Under the pieces are notes generated by a model that was not told where the DNA came from, searched no databases, and was given only the letters and a program-made list of their open reading frames with translations. A program made the translations under genes and the position numbers. DNA of 64,000 nt from Roseospira visakhapatnamensis (GTDB lineage Bacteria > Pseudomonadota > Alphaproteobacteria > Rhodospirillales > Rhodospirillaceae), in the NCBI RefSeq assembly GCF_014197915.1, contig NZ_JACIGK010000008.1, positions 92,781-156,780 of the forward strand, written 5' to 3'. Below, in pieces: positions 17,953 to 25,550 of the stretch. Numbering within the stretch: position 1 is the first letter of the stretch; the number at the start of each line of letters is the position of its first letter.

Positions 17953-19227
17953 TCAGTTCACGAAGAGCAACGACAGCTCGGGGATGAACGTGATCATCAA
18001 CAAGGCCGTCACGAGAACCGCGTAGAAGGGCGCGCCCTCCCGCAGGAACTCGGCGATGCTCACCTTGGACAGGTTGCTCACCAGCAGCATCACGGTTCCC
18101 ACCGGGGGCGTCAGACAGCCGACCGCCAGGTTGACGATGACGATGATCCCGAAATGCACGGGATCGATCCCGAAGTGCGCCACCGTGGGCATGATCAAGG
18201 GGACCATGACGATGAGGATCGCATTGCCCTCGACCAACATACCCAGACCGAGCAACAAAACGTTGAGAATCAACAAGAAAATGTACTTGTTCTCCGTCAG
18301 CGCGGTGATATGCACCACAAGCTGCTGGGCCGCCTGCTCCAGGGACAGAATCCAGGCCAGGGCGGAACTGGCCATCACCACCAGCATGACGGCGGCCGTG
18401 GACTTGAAGGTCTCCGACAGCGCCACGGCCACGTGCTCGACGCGCATCTGCCGGTAGATGATGAAGCCGATGATCAGCACGATGGCGACGGCGACGGCGC
18501 CGGCTTCCGTGGGGGTGAAGATATTGAAGCGGATGCCGCCGACGATGGACACGATCAGCACCACCACCGGCCATGCGCCGATCAGGGTCTTGCGGGTCTC
18601 GATCCGGGTCGGCCAGTGATCGCGCGACGGCCTGTAGCCGCGCCGCCTGGCGACCACGTAGATGGTGGTCATCAGCATGCCGGCCATCAGCAGTCCGGGA
18701 ATGATCCCGGCCACGAACATCGACCCGATGGAGACGTCGGCCACCAGGCCATAGATGATCAGGGCGATCCCGGGCGGGATGATCGGCGTGATCAGCGCCC
18801 CGGAGGCGGTCACGGCGGCGGCGAAGGCGCGGTTGTAGCCCTTGCGCTCCATCTCCGGGACCATCATGCGGGTCAGCATGGCGCTGTCCGCCAGGTTCGA
18901 GGCGCTGACACCGCCCAGCAAGGTGCTGAGCAGAACGTTGGTCAACGCCATGCCGCCCGTCAACTTGCCCACCAGAAGGTCCGCGACCTTCATCAGCCGC
19001 GCCGCGACCCCGGTGTAGTCCATCAGGGTGCCCAGCAGGATGAAGAAGGGGATCGCCAGAAGCGACATGTTCTGTGAGGCGCCGATCAGCCGTTGGACGG
19101 CGATGGCATGCGGTAAGGGACTAAAGAATACGAAGTAGGCCAGGACCGTGCAGATAATAGCGACATACAGGCGCATGTTCAGCGCGAACAGACCCAACAT
19201 AAAAATGATGATGACTGACCAGGACAT
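17953..19227 (-). CDS. dctM: TRAP transporter large permease
   Basis: A 424-residue inner-membrane protein of the TRAP DctM family with about a dozen hydrophobic segments. It shows the conserved LGGVSASNLADSAMLTRMM loop, SGALITPIIPPGIALIIYG and NLAVGCLTPPVGTVM. It forms the sodium-driven channel with DctQ and receives ligand from DctP. Its ATG immediately follows the dctQ stop. The uxaA and uxaB neighbours suggest that the cargo is a sugar acid. Confidence 0.95.
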   Translation of the reverse strand: MSWSVIIIFMLGLFALNMRLYVAIICTVLAYFVFFSPLPHAIAVQRLIGASQNMSLLAIPFFILLGTLMDYTGVAARLMKVADLLVGKLTGGMALTNVLLSTLLGGVSASNLADSAMLTRMMVPEMERKGYNRAFAAAVTASGALITPIIPPGIALIIYGLVADVSIGSMFVAGIIPGLLMAGMLMTTIYVVARRRGYRPSRDHWPTRIETRKTLIGAWPVVVLIVSIVGGIRFNIFTPTEAGAVAVAIVLIIGFIIYRQMRVEHVAVALSETFKSTAAVMLVVMASSALAWILSLEQAAQQLVVHITALTENKYIFLLILNVLLLGLGMLVEGNAILIVMVPLIMPTVAHFGIDPVHFGIIVIVNLAVGCLTPPVGTVMLLVSNLSKVSIAEFLREGAPFYAVLVTALLMITFIPELSLLFVN

Positions 19228-19695
19228 TTACCGATCCCCCCGAATCACGATCCGTACGTCGCGGATCCATTTCGCCAGCATGAATGCAACAATGCCGGCG
19301 GCGCCGAAGGGCACGGCCAGGTCGATCCAGAACCAGGAAATCTGAAGAACGCCGGTCAGTTTGTACTGAGAGCCCATCGCCAGGCCGTACGCCAGGTATC
19401 CGCAATAGGCGAGAACCACCATGGACAGACCACCGGTCACCAGGGCCAGCGCGGCGCGCGGGCGCGCGGGCAGCAGGTCCGTGAAGACGGGGATCGACAG
19501 GTGCTGGTTGTCCCGTTCCGCGGACACGGCGCCGATCATGATGATCCAGATCATCAGCAGGCCGGAGATCTCCTCGGCCCAGTGAAAGGGGGCGGCGAAC
19601 ACGTACCGCGCGATCACCGAGGCGATGGTCATCGACACCAGGACGGCAAGCGCCACGCCGGCGAAAACGGAGGATATGCGGCTCAGAACGCCCAT
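19228..19695 (-). CDS. dctQ: TRAP transporter small permease
   Basis: A 155-residue membrane protein with four hydrophobic segments, the DctQ subunit. The family motif FHWAEEISGLLMIWIIMIG is visible at about residues 37-55. I place the start at ATG 19695 after GGAG; the upstream open frame is arginine- and proline-rich and lies in the dctP-dctQ gap. It directly abuts dctM. Confidence 0.93.
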   Translation of the reverse strand: MGVLSRISSVFAGVALAVLVSMTIASVIARYVFAAPFHWAEEISGLLMIWIIMIGAVSAERDNQHLSIPVFTDLLPARPRAALALVTGGLSMVVLAYCGYLAYGLAMGSQYKLTGVLQISWFWIDLAVPFGAAGIVAFMLAKWIRDVRIVIRGDR

Positions 19696-19713
19696 GTCGC
19701 GGGACTCCGGCGG

Positions 19714-19739
19714 CGGGCGGCCCATTGGGGGGCCGCCCG
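19714..19739 (-). other. GC-rich hairpin between dctP and dctQ
   Basis: A perfect 10-bp stem (19714-19723 with 19730-19739) and a 6-nt loop lie in the 110-bp gap downstream of dctP. It has no T-run. Such hairpins after a binding-protein gene often protect the upstream message and allow more binding protein than permease; that role is an inference here. Confidence 0.5.
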
Positions 19740-19805
19740 GTCTTCGGGTTGTTTCGGAGAGGGCGGCCCGGTCAGGAGCCGCCCGTCCGTCCGCATCCGC
19801 GGCCC

Positions 19806-20780
19806 TTACTTCAACTGGTCCTGGATGGTCTCGTAGAGACCCGGAGACCACTTGGGGAACTGCTCGTAGACGGACTTGGTGGCCTCGCGGAACGCCTCCA
19901 CGTCCGGCTCGATGACCGTGACGCCGGCGGCCTTCATCTTCTCGATCAGCTCGGCATCCTGCTCGGCGGCGATCTGCTGGCTGTAGACTCCGGCCTCGTA
20001 CCCGGTTTCCTCAAGCATGGTCACCACGTCGTCCGGCAGCGTGTCGAAGAACGCCTGGCCGCCGACCCACAGCGATGTGTTCGTCAAGTAGCTGATCATG
20101 CTCAGGTACTTGGCCTGCTCGTGCAGCTTGGCGCCATAGAGCACGGGGATCGGGTTCTCCACGCCCTCGATCAGGCCGGTGGTCAGGGCCGGATAGACGT
20201 CACCCAGCGGCATCGGCGTGGCGGTGCCGCCCATCGCCTCGATGGCCCGGATCTGCATGATGTTGTTGGGCGTGCGGACCTTCAGGCCGGCCATGTCGGC
20301 CGGGGTCTCGACCGGCTTGGTCGCCAGCAGCTGGCGGACGCCATACAGGTAGTTGGAAATGACGATGTGAACGCCCTTGCTTTCCAGCTCGGCCTTCTTC
20401 TGCTTGAACCAGTCGCTCTCGTAGATTTCGAAGAGCTTCTCGGGGCTGTCGGTCAGATAGGGGCCGAACAGGATACCCAGGTCGGCATCGAAGTCCTGAA
20501 GGAAGCCGACATCGGTGAGCGTGATGACGTTCACGCCCATCATCGCCTGCTCCATGACGTCCCGCTTGGCGCCGAGTTGCGAACTTGGGTAGAGCGTGAG
20601 CACCACGTCTCCGCCGCTGCGCTCCTCCACCAGTTCGGCCCAGCGCGTCATCACCCGGTCCACGGGCTCGCCGGGGTTGTTCTCATAGGCCACCATGATT
20701 TCCGTGGCCGCCGAGCTGGGCATCGCCGCGCTCATGGCCAGGGTGAGAGCGGCCGCGGCCGCGCACACAACGCGTTTCAT
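19806..20780 (-). CDS. dctP: TRAP transporter substrate-binding protein (DctP family)
   Basis: A 324-residue periplasmic binding protein with a signal peptide (about residues 1-24, ending PSSAA). DctP features include LYPSSQLGAKRDVMEQ and the ligand-carboxylate region GLKVRTPNNIMQIRAIEAMGG, with the Arg expected to hold the substrate carboxylate. The start at 20780 is preceded by GGAGGAA, the strongest ribosome site in the operon, in line with high expression. The neighbours point to a hexuronate or hexonate ligand such as L-galactonate. Confidence 0.94.
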   Translation of the reverse strand: MKRVVCAAAAALTLAMSAAMPSSAATEIMVAYENNPGEPVDRVMTRWAELVEERSGGDVVLTLYPSSQLGAKRDVMEQAMMGVNVITLTDVGFLQDFDADLGILFGPYLTDSPEKLFEIYESDWFKQKKAELESKGVHIVISNYLYGVRQLLATKPVETPADMAGLKVRTPNNIMQIRAIEAMGGTATPMPLGDVYPALTTGLIEGVENPIPVLYGAKLHEQAKYLSMISYLTNTSLWVGGQAFFDTLPDDVVTMLEETGYEAGVYSQQIAAEQDAELIEKMKAAGVTVIEPDVEAFREATKSVYEQFPKWSPGLYETIQDQLK

Positions 20781-20894
20781 CGACTTCCTCCACTGGTTGT
20801 CATCCGCGAACGCACCCCGCCGCCTCCCGCGCCCGGATCAATAGGGGCCGGGCGCCACCGCGTGCCGGGCGGGGCGCGAGGGGCGGGACGAGGG

Positions 20895-21911
20895 CTAGCG
20901 TTCGATCATCACCTTGAGGGTGGACTCCCGCTCGGCGACCCAGTACGGCAGCGCTTGGTCGGCCTCGGCGAACGGGAAGACCTTGGTGATCAGGTCGTCG
21001 GGCGGGGTCTCGCGACGGTCGAGGTAGTCGACGACGGCACGGAAGTCGTCGATGGTCGCGTTCCGGGATCCCAGGATGTCCAGTTCCTTCATGTTGAAGA
21101 ACTGGGTCTTGTAGGTCACGGGCTCTTTGGCATAGCCGATGTAGACAACCCGTCCGGAGAAGGCGACCAGATCGACGGCCTGGGTGAAGGTGGCGGGCAG
21201 GCCCACCGCCTCGATCACCACATCGGCGCCGTCGCCGCCGGTCAGGGCCTCCACGCGGGCCGCGACGTCCTCGGCCGATCCGTCGATCCCCTCCGCCGCG
21301 CCGTAGCGGGCGGCGATGTCCAGTTTGGCGGCGCCCACATCGACGGCGATCACGCGCGCACCCTGATGGACGGCGCCGGCGACGGCCCCCATGCCGATCA
21401 TGCCGCAGCCGAGGACGACGACCGTGTCGTCCGCGCTGACCCGGCCCCGGGCCACGGCGTGGAACCCCACCGACAGCGGTTCCACCAGCGCCAGATGGCG
21501 CGGTGCCAGCGTGTCGTTGAGAATCACCTTCTCGTGGGGCACGACGATGTGCTCGGTCAGGCCGCCATCCTGCTGAACGCCCAGGGTGCGGTTGCCCCGG
21601 CAGGCATTGACGCGACCGCGACGGCAGGACGGGCAGGTTCCGCAACTGGTGTAGGGCACCACCAGGCCCCGCCGTCCGACGGCGAAGACGTCGGGGACGC
21701 CCGCGCCGACGGCGGCGATCTCGCCGCCGATCTCGTGGCCGGGAATGCGGGGCAGGGACACCAGCGGATTGAGTCCCTTGAAGGTGTTCAGATCGCTTCC
21801 GCACAGGGCCACATGGCGGATGGCGAACAGGACCTCCCCCGGTCCCGGCCGGGGGGCCGGCACGTCATGAAACGCGCACACGCCCTCGCCTTCGATCATC
21901 AGGGCTTTCAT
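20895..21911 (-). CDS. Zinc-dependent alcohol dehydrogenase, L-galactonate 5-dehydrogenase-like
   Basis: A 338-residue medium-chain dehydrogenase. The catalytic zinc region is ALCGSD and GHEIGGE; a structural zinc site is formed by the CGTCPSCRRGRVNAC cysteines; the NAD loop is GCGMIGMGAV. From memory it resembles E. coli LgoD (YjjN) in the GVQQDGG segment and especially in a GSRNAT motif near residue 275. LgoD oxidises L-galactonate to D-tagaturonate, exactly the substrate of UxaB in this operon. Its ATG overlaps the gntR stop by 4 nt (ATGA), so the genes are coupled. Sorbitol- or threonine-type dehydrogenases are alternatives. Confidence 0.8.
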   Translation of the reverse strand: MKALMIEGEGVCAFHDVPAPRPGPGEVLFAIRHVALCGSDLNTFKGLNPLVSLPRIPGHEIGGEIAAVGAGVPDVFAVGRRGLVVPYTSCGTCPSCRRGRVNACRGNRTLGVQQDGGLTEHIVVPHEKVILNDTLAPRHLALVEPLSVGFHAVARGRVSADDTVVVLGCGMIGMGAVAGAVHQGARVIAVDVGAAKLDIAARYGAAEGIDGSAEDVAARVEALTGGDGADVVIEAVGLPATFTQAVDLVAFSGRVVYIGYAKEPVTYKTQFFNMKELDILGSRNATIDDFRAVVDYLDRRETPPDDLITKVFPFAEADQALPYWVAERESTLKVMIER

Positions 21912-22624
21912 GGACGGGATTCCTTTTCGTCGAGGGGCGCGGCGCGCTCGCCGGTTTCCTGGTCCAACACCTGGGCGCTGAACGAGAAGTGGGCCTCGCA
22001 GGCCTCCAGGAGTTTTCGGTAGGACCGCTGGCGCAGCGCCGCGACGATCCGCCGGTGATGGTTGATGGTCGCCGGGCCGATGCCGCGGTTGCTCTTGCCC
22101 ACCTCCAGATAAAAGATCAGAGGCTGGGCCATGGCCTTGTAAAGCTTGGTGATCATGACGTTACGGGAGGCCTCGACAATGGCCGCGTGAAAGCGGAAGT
22201 CGGCCTCGGCCCGTTCCCGGGTGGTCGGGCGGCTGTCCAGGTCGGCGGCGTGGCGCTCCAGCGCCGCGATCTCATCGTCGGTGATGTGGTCCAACACTTC
22301 CGGAAGCAGGCCGATTTCGATCAGCCGGCGGAAGTGCAGCACGTCGCGATAGACGGCGGGGTCGCGGTCGAAGACCTGGCTGACGATCCGGAACATCGAC
22401 TCGGCATCGGGCGCCCGCACGCGGGGTCCGCGCTGGGTCTTCTCGATCAGGCCGTAAGCCTCTAGGAAAATGACGACTTCCCGGATCGTGTTGCGGCTGA
22501 CGCTGAACCGTTCCGCCAGCAGGCGCTCGTTCGGCAGCAGGTCGCCGGGGCGATACCGCTCGATCAGTTCGAGGCGAAGCTCCTCGAAGATGGTCTTGAC
22601 CGTGGACCGCGCGGCGTTGGGCAT
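21908..22624 (-). CDS. GntR/FadR-family transcriptional regulator
   Basis: A 238-residue repressor-type regulator. The N-terminal winged helix has PNERLLAERFSVSRNTIREVVIFLEAYGL at about residues 32-60. The C-terminal FCD ligand domain contains DFRFHAAIVEASRN and a later INHHRRIV, the usual acid and histidine metal/ligand positions. I choose ATG 22624 with AGAAGG upstream; a TTG at 22654 would add ten residues and overlaps an operator. It heads the dct-uxa operon, and the matching palindromes at 22637-22653 and 22900-22920 are its probable binding sites. The likely inducer is a sugar acid of the pathway. Confidence 0.9.
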   Translation of the reverse strand: MPNAARSTVKTIFEELRLELIERYRPGDLLPNERLLAERFSVSRNTIREVVIFLEAYGLIEKTQRGPRVRAPDAESMFRIVSQVFDRDPAVYRDVLHFRRLIEIGLLPEVLDHITDDEIAALERHAADLDSRPTTRERAEADFRFHAAIVEASRNVMITKLYKAMAQPLIFYLEVGKSNRGIGPATINHHRRIVAALRQRSYRKLLEACEAHFSFSAQVLDQETGERAAPLDEKESRP

Positions 22625-22636
22625 GATCCGACCTTC

Positions 22637-22653
22637 TGTCCTATTATTGGACA
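22637..22653. promoter_or_regulatory. Operator 1, probable GntR site before gntR
   Basis: TGTCC-TATTATT-GGACA is a perfect 5-bp dyad with a 7-nt centre, 13 bp upstream of the gntR start. Its core TCCTATT-TTGGAC recurs at 22900-22920 in the same orientation. Bound here, the regulator would control its own operon. Confidence 0.65.
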
Positions 22654-22663
22654 ATGATGACGA

Positions 22664-22689
22664 AACGGTATCACTTTCTTGATACCGTT
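22664..22689. promoter_or_regulatory. Perfect 10-bp dyad upstream of gntR
   Basis: AACGGTATCA (22664-22673) and TGATACCGTT (22680-22689) form a perfect 10-bp inverted repeat with spacer CTTTCT. It is not GC-rich and has no T-tail, so an operator for a second regulator is likelier than a terminator. It differs in sequence from the GntR sites. Confidence 0.5.
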
Positions 22690-22872
22690 ACAACAAAAAA
22701 GCGGGCAAGACACCGGCGTCGATCCACTGACCGGAGGGCCGGCCGGCCCTTCAGATGCACATGCATGATCTTAAAAAAATACTATAAAACAATATATTAT
22801 GGGTTCTTTCTCAACCATATCAACGGAAGGCGCCGCAGGTGCCGAGGGTGAGGCGACACGGCCGCGTTGGTC
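22690..22872. other. Divergent control region with an AT-rich core
   Basis: Between the two operators lies a strikingly AT-rich block (about 22769-22820, with runs such as TTAAAAAAATACTATAAAAC) in an otherwise very GC-rich window. No gene is seen. It probably holds promoter or curvature elements for the divergent arms, and it may mark acquired DNA. Confidence 0.5.
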
Positions 22873-22901
22873 TTGATTGCGGAACCTGTTCGCTCTACAT
22901 T
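22873..22901 (+). promoter_or_regulatory. Candidate promoter of the kinase-methylglyoxal synthase gene
   Basis: TTGATT (22873-22878), 17 nt and TACATT (22896-22901) make a reasonable sigma-70 promoter about 105 bp before the start at 23006. Operator 2 begins at 22900, so a bound regulator would cover the -10 box and start site. Confidence 0.5.
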
Positions 22902-22920
22902 GATCCTATTGTTGGACCAA
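22900..22920. promoter_or_regulatory. Operator 2, probable GntR site on the fusion-gene promoter
   Basis: TTGATCC-TATTGTT-GGACCAA is a 7-bp dyad with one mismatch. Over the TCCTATT(A/G)TTGGAC core it differs from operator 1 at one base. It overlaps the promoter of the divergent kinase-methylglyoxal synthase gene, implying co-repression of both arms. Confidence 0.65.
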
Positions 22921-23005
22921 AAGGCCGATTGATCCCCGGGATCCGGGCGCGGATGATCGCCGCGCCAGACTCGGCGACCGGAGCCGCGTACAGGAGATGA
23001 TCGTC

Positions 23006-24358
23006 ATGGACAGGCTGGACCTTCTCTGCCTCGGAGAAGCCTTGGTGGAATTCAATGACCAGGGTGGGGGGCGATGGTTCGAGAGCATCGGCGGTGACGT
23101 CTCCAACGTGGCGATCGCCGCGAGTCGGCAGGGCGCCCGCGCCGGACTGGCCACCCGCCTGGGCACCGACCGGTTCGGGGACCGGCTGGTCCAGCGCTGG
23201 ACCGAGGAAAAGGTCGCCATCGACGCCGTGGAGCGCGATCCGACCGCCCCGACGGGCCTCTACTTCATCCGCCGTCGCGACCGGGAGTACCGCCACACCT
23301 ACCGGCGCACCGGCACGGCGGCCTCGCTGCTGTCGCCGGACACTCTTCCCAGCGCCGCCCTCCGCCTGACCCGGACGCTCCATGTGTCGGCCATATCCCA
23401 GGTGATCGGGGAGCACACGGCGGCGGCCTGCGCGGCGGCGATGGATGAGGCCCGCGCGGCGGGCGCGCGCGTGTCCTACGCGCCCAAGCTCCGGCCCGCG
23501 CTTCGCTCCCTGGAGCAGTCCCGGGACCTCATCCTGGCCAGCATGCGCGGGGCCGACGTGGTGCTGACGGCCCTGGACGATGCCCGCAAGCTCTCGGGCC
23601 TGACCGATGCGCGCGATGTCCTGGCCTTCCACCAGGACCAGGGCGCGCGCATGACCGTCATGACCCTCGATACCGACGGGGCGATGATCTCCCGCGACGG
23701 CGTGGTGACCGAGATCGCCCCGCATCCCGCCCACAGCGTGGACCGCGTGGGGTTCGGCGACTGTTTCGCCGGGGCGTTCCTGGCGCGCTGGATGGCCACG
23801 GACGACCCCGTCGCGGCGGCGCGCTACGCCGTCGTCGCGGCGGCCCTGTCCACGGAAGGCTATGGCGCGGTGGCCACCATCCCCACGCGCGTTCAGGTGA
23901 AGGCCGCGCTGGCCGCCGGCCGGGCCGATGCGCCCGCCGCCGGGACGGCCCTCGGCGGGTCCGAGGCCGGCGACAAGCCCAGGCTGGCCCTGGTGGCCCA
24001 TGATGCCCGCAAGGACGCCATGATCAGCTGGGGCCTGCGGCACCACGACCAGCTCGGCCGCTGCGAGATTGTCGCCACGGGAACCACGGGCGGGCGGCTG
24101 GCGGCGGCCATGCCGGACCTGTCGGTGCGCCGCCTGCGAAGCGGCCCGCTGGGCGGCGATCAGCAGATCGGCGCGATGATCGCAGAAAAGGCCCTCGACG
24201 GCCTGATCTTCTTCACCGACCCGCTGTCGCCTCTGCCCCACGACGTGGACGTCAAGGCGCTGACCCGGCTCGCGGTGGTCTACGACCTGCCCATGGCCTG
24301 TTCGGAGGCCACGGCCGACATGGTCATCGCCCACATGGTCAGGTCGGCGGCGGCATGA
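23006..24358 (+). CDS. Fusion of PfkB-family (KDG-kinase-like) kinase and methylglyoxal synthase
   Basis: A 450-residue two-domain protein. Residues 1-300 are a PfkB/ribokinase fold resembling KDG kinase: [31 protein letters not shown] and catalytic Asp252 in GFGD. The usual DPN(L/W)RP strand reads APKLRP (159-164) and GAGD/AAGD reads GFGD, so sugar specificity or activity may differ. After a 20-residue Ala/Gly linker, residues 324-447 are a full methylglyoxal synthase: VAHD (His332, Asp333), [14 protein letters not shown] with Asp385 (E. coli Asp71), and PHDVD with His412 (E. coli His98). That domain should turn dihydroxyacetone phosphate into methylglyoxal and phosphate. The start at ATG 23006 has AGGAG 9 nt upstream. 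It overlaps kdgK tail to tail by 20 bp. Confidence 0.9.
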   Translation: MDRLDLLCLGEALVEFNDQGGGRWFESIGGDVSNVAIAASRQGARAGLATRLGTDRFGDRLVQRWTEEKVAIDAVERDPTAPTGLYFIRRRDREYRHTYRRTGTAASLLSPDTLPSAALRLTRTLHVSAISQVIGEHTAAACAAAMDEARAAGARVSYAPKLRPALRSLEQSRDLILASMRGADVVLTALDDARKLSGLTDARDVLAFHQDQGARMTVMTLDTDGAMISRDGVVTEIAPHPAHSVDRVGFGDCFAGAFLARWMATDDPVAAARYAVVAAALSTEGYGAVATIPTRVQVKAALAAGRADAPAAGTALGGSEAGDKPRLALVAHDARKDAMISWGLRHHDQLGRCEIVATGTTGGRLAAAMPDLSVRRLRSGPLGGDQQIGAMIAEKALDGLIFFTDPLSPLPHDVDVKALTRLAVVYDLPMACSEATADMVIAHMVRSAAA

Positions 24359-25277
24359 GGTCCGCCGGCATCGCCGCGCGATCGATGATCGCGCCCCGGT
24401 GCTGGATCACGGTGGCCGCCAGTCGAGCGGCGACCGCCGCCGCCGCCGCCGGATCCAGGGACGCCCGCGCCGCCAGATAGCCGGCGGCGAAGCTGTCACC
24501 GGCGGCGGTGGTGTCGACCACACGGACCCCGGAGACGGCCGACACGGGAACCCATGTCCCGCCGGTGAGGACCAGACAGCCGGGCTCTTGCCGCTTCAAG
24601 ACGATCTCCCGCGCCCCGGCGCGGGCCATCCGCTCCATCACCGCCGCCTCGTCCGCGTCGCCGTACAGGGCGCACACATCCTCGACCCCCGGCAGCAGGA
24701 CATCGGCGCGGTCGAGGATCGCGTCATAGGCCGCCCGCGCGGTCTCCAGATCGGGCCACAGGCGCGGCCGCCAGTTGGTGTCGAAGGCCACCTGTCCGCC
24801 CCGCGCGCGCAGCCGATCCAGGAACGGCATCAGCACGGCGCGGCCGTCCGTTCCCCAGATGGCCAGGCTGATCCCCGACAGGTAGACCGTGCCGTAGCCT
24901 TCCAGGGCCTCCATCATCGCCGGGGCCGAGGGCAGGGTGAACAGCTCGCGCGCCGGCGCCGCGTCCCGCCAGTAAAGGAACCGCCGTTCCCCGGCGGCAT
25001 CCGTCTCGATCATATAGAGGCCGGGCACGCGGCCGGGGACCCGCGCCACATGGGCGCAGTCCACCCGCTCCGCCGTCCAGGCCGCCACCATGGCGTCGCT
25101 GTGCGGGTCGTCGCCGAGCGCGGTGACGTAGTCCACCGGCGCCCCCAGGCGGGCCATGTAGACGGCCGTGTTCAGCGTATCGCCGCCATGACCCAGGGAC
25201 AGGGTGCCCTCGGCGGTTCGGGACAGTTCGAGCATGCATTCGCCCAACAGGGCGGTGCGGGTCTTGAGGCTGGACAT
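24339..25277 (-). CDS. kdgK: 2-keto-3-deoxygluconate kinase
   Basis: A 312-residue PfkB-family kinase that phosphorylates KDG to KDPG, following UxaA. The canonical motifs are all present: [33 protein letters not shown] for sugar binding and [15 protein letters not shown] with the catalytic Asp. The start at ATG 25277 gives the family length; the upstream open frame is proline/arginine-rich. It runs on the same strand as the uxa operon, but the divergently transcribed fusion gene lies between them, so it needs its own promoter in the 273-bp gap after ccoP. KDPG aldolase is not in the window. Confidence 0.92.
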   Translation of the reverse strand: MSSLKTRTALLGECMLELSRTAEGTLSLGHGGDTLNTAVYMARLGAPVDYVTALGDDPHSDAMVAAWTAERVDCAHVARVPGRVPGLYMIETDAAGERRFLYWRDAAPARELFTLPSAPAMMEALEGYGTVYLSGISLAIWGTDGRAVLMPFLDRLRARGGQVAFDTNWRPRLWPDLETARAAYDAILDRADVLLPGVEDVCALYGDADEAAVMERMARAGAREIVLKRQEPGCLVLTGGTWVPVSAVSGVRVVDTTAAGDSFAAGYLAARASLDPAAAAAVAARLAATVIQHRGAIIDRAAMPADLMPPPT

Positions 25278-25456
25278 GACAGGGCCTGGGGATCGGGAGG
25301 ATGGGGACTGGGGAGCACGCGGGACGGGCCGCCACCTGGTCTCGGGCGGTCGCGGCCACGGGGCGACCCGGCAGGGGCCCATAGCTCCTACACCACTTCA
25401 GGCGCCCGATCCAACGCCATCCCGCGTACGACCGCACCCGACCCCGGACATGCAAA

Positions 25457-25487
25457 CCCCCGGCGGGCCGGGCGGGCTCGCCGGGGG
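25457..25487 (-). terminator. Terminator-like hairpin after ccoNOQP
   Basis: CCCCCGGCG (25457-25465) and CGCCGGGGG (25479-25487) form a perfect 9-bp stem about 65 bp beyond the ccoP stop. On the minus strand it is followed by TTTGCATG, a short T-run, so termination is plausible but not certain. Confidence 0.4.
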
Positions 25488-25550
25488 GGGACGGTCGGTC
25501 TGCATGACTGCCGCTCGTTTGCGGGTCGCGTGACGAGCGAGGCCTCGTGC

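Noticed and set aside
22625..22654. TTG start for the GntR regulator ten codons upstream
   Set aside because: It would lie within operator 1 and gives a tail without family similarity; ATG 22624 has a ribosome site.
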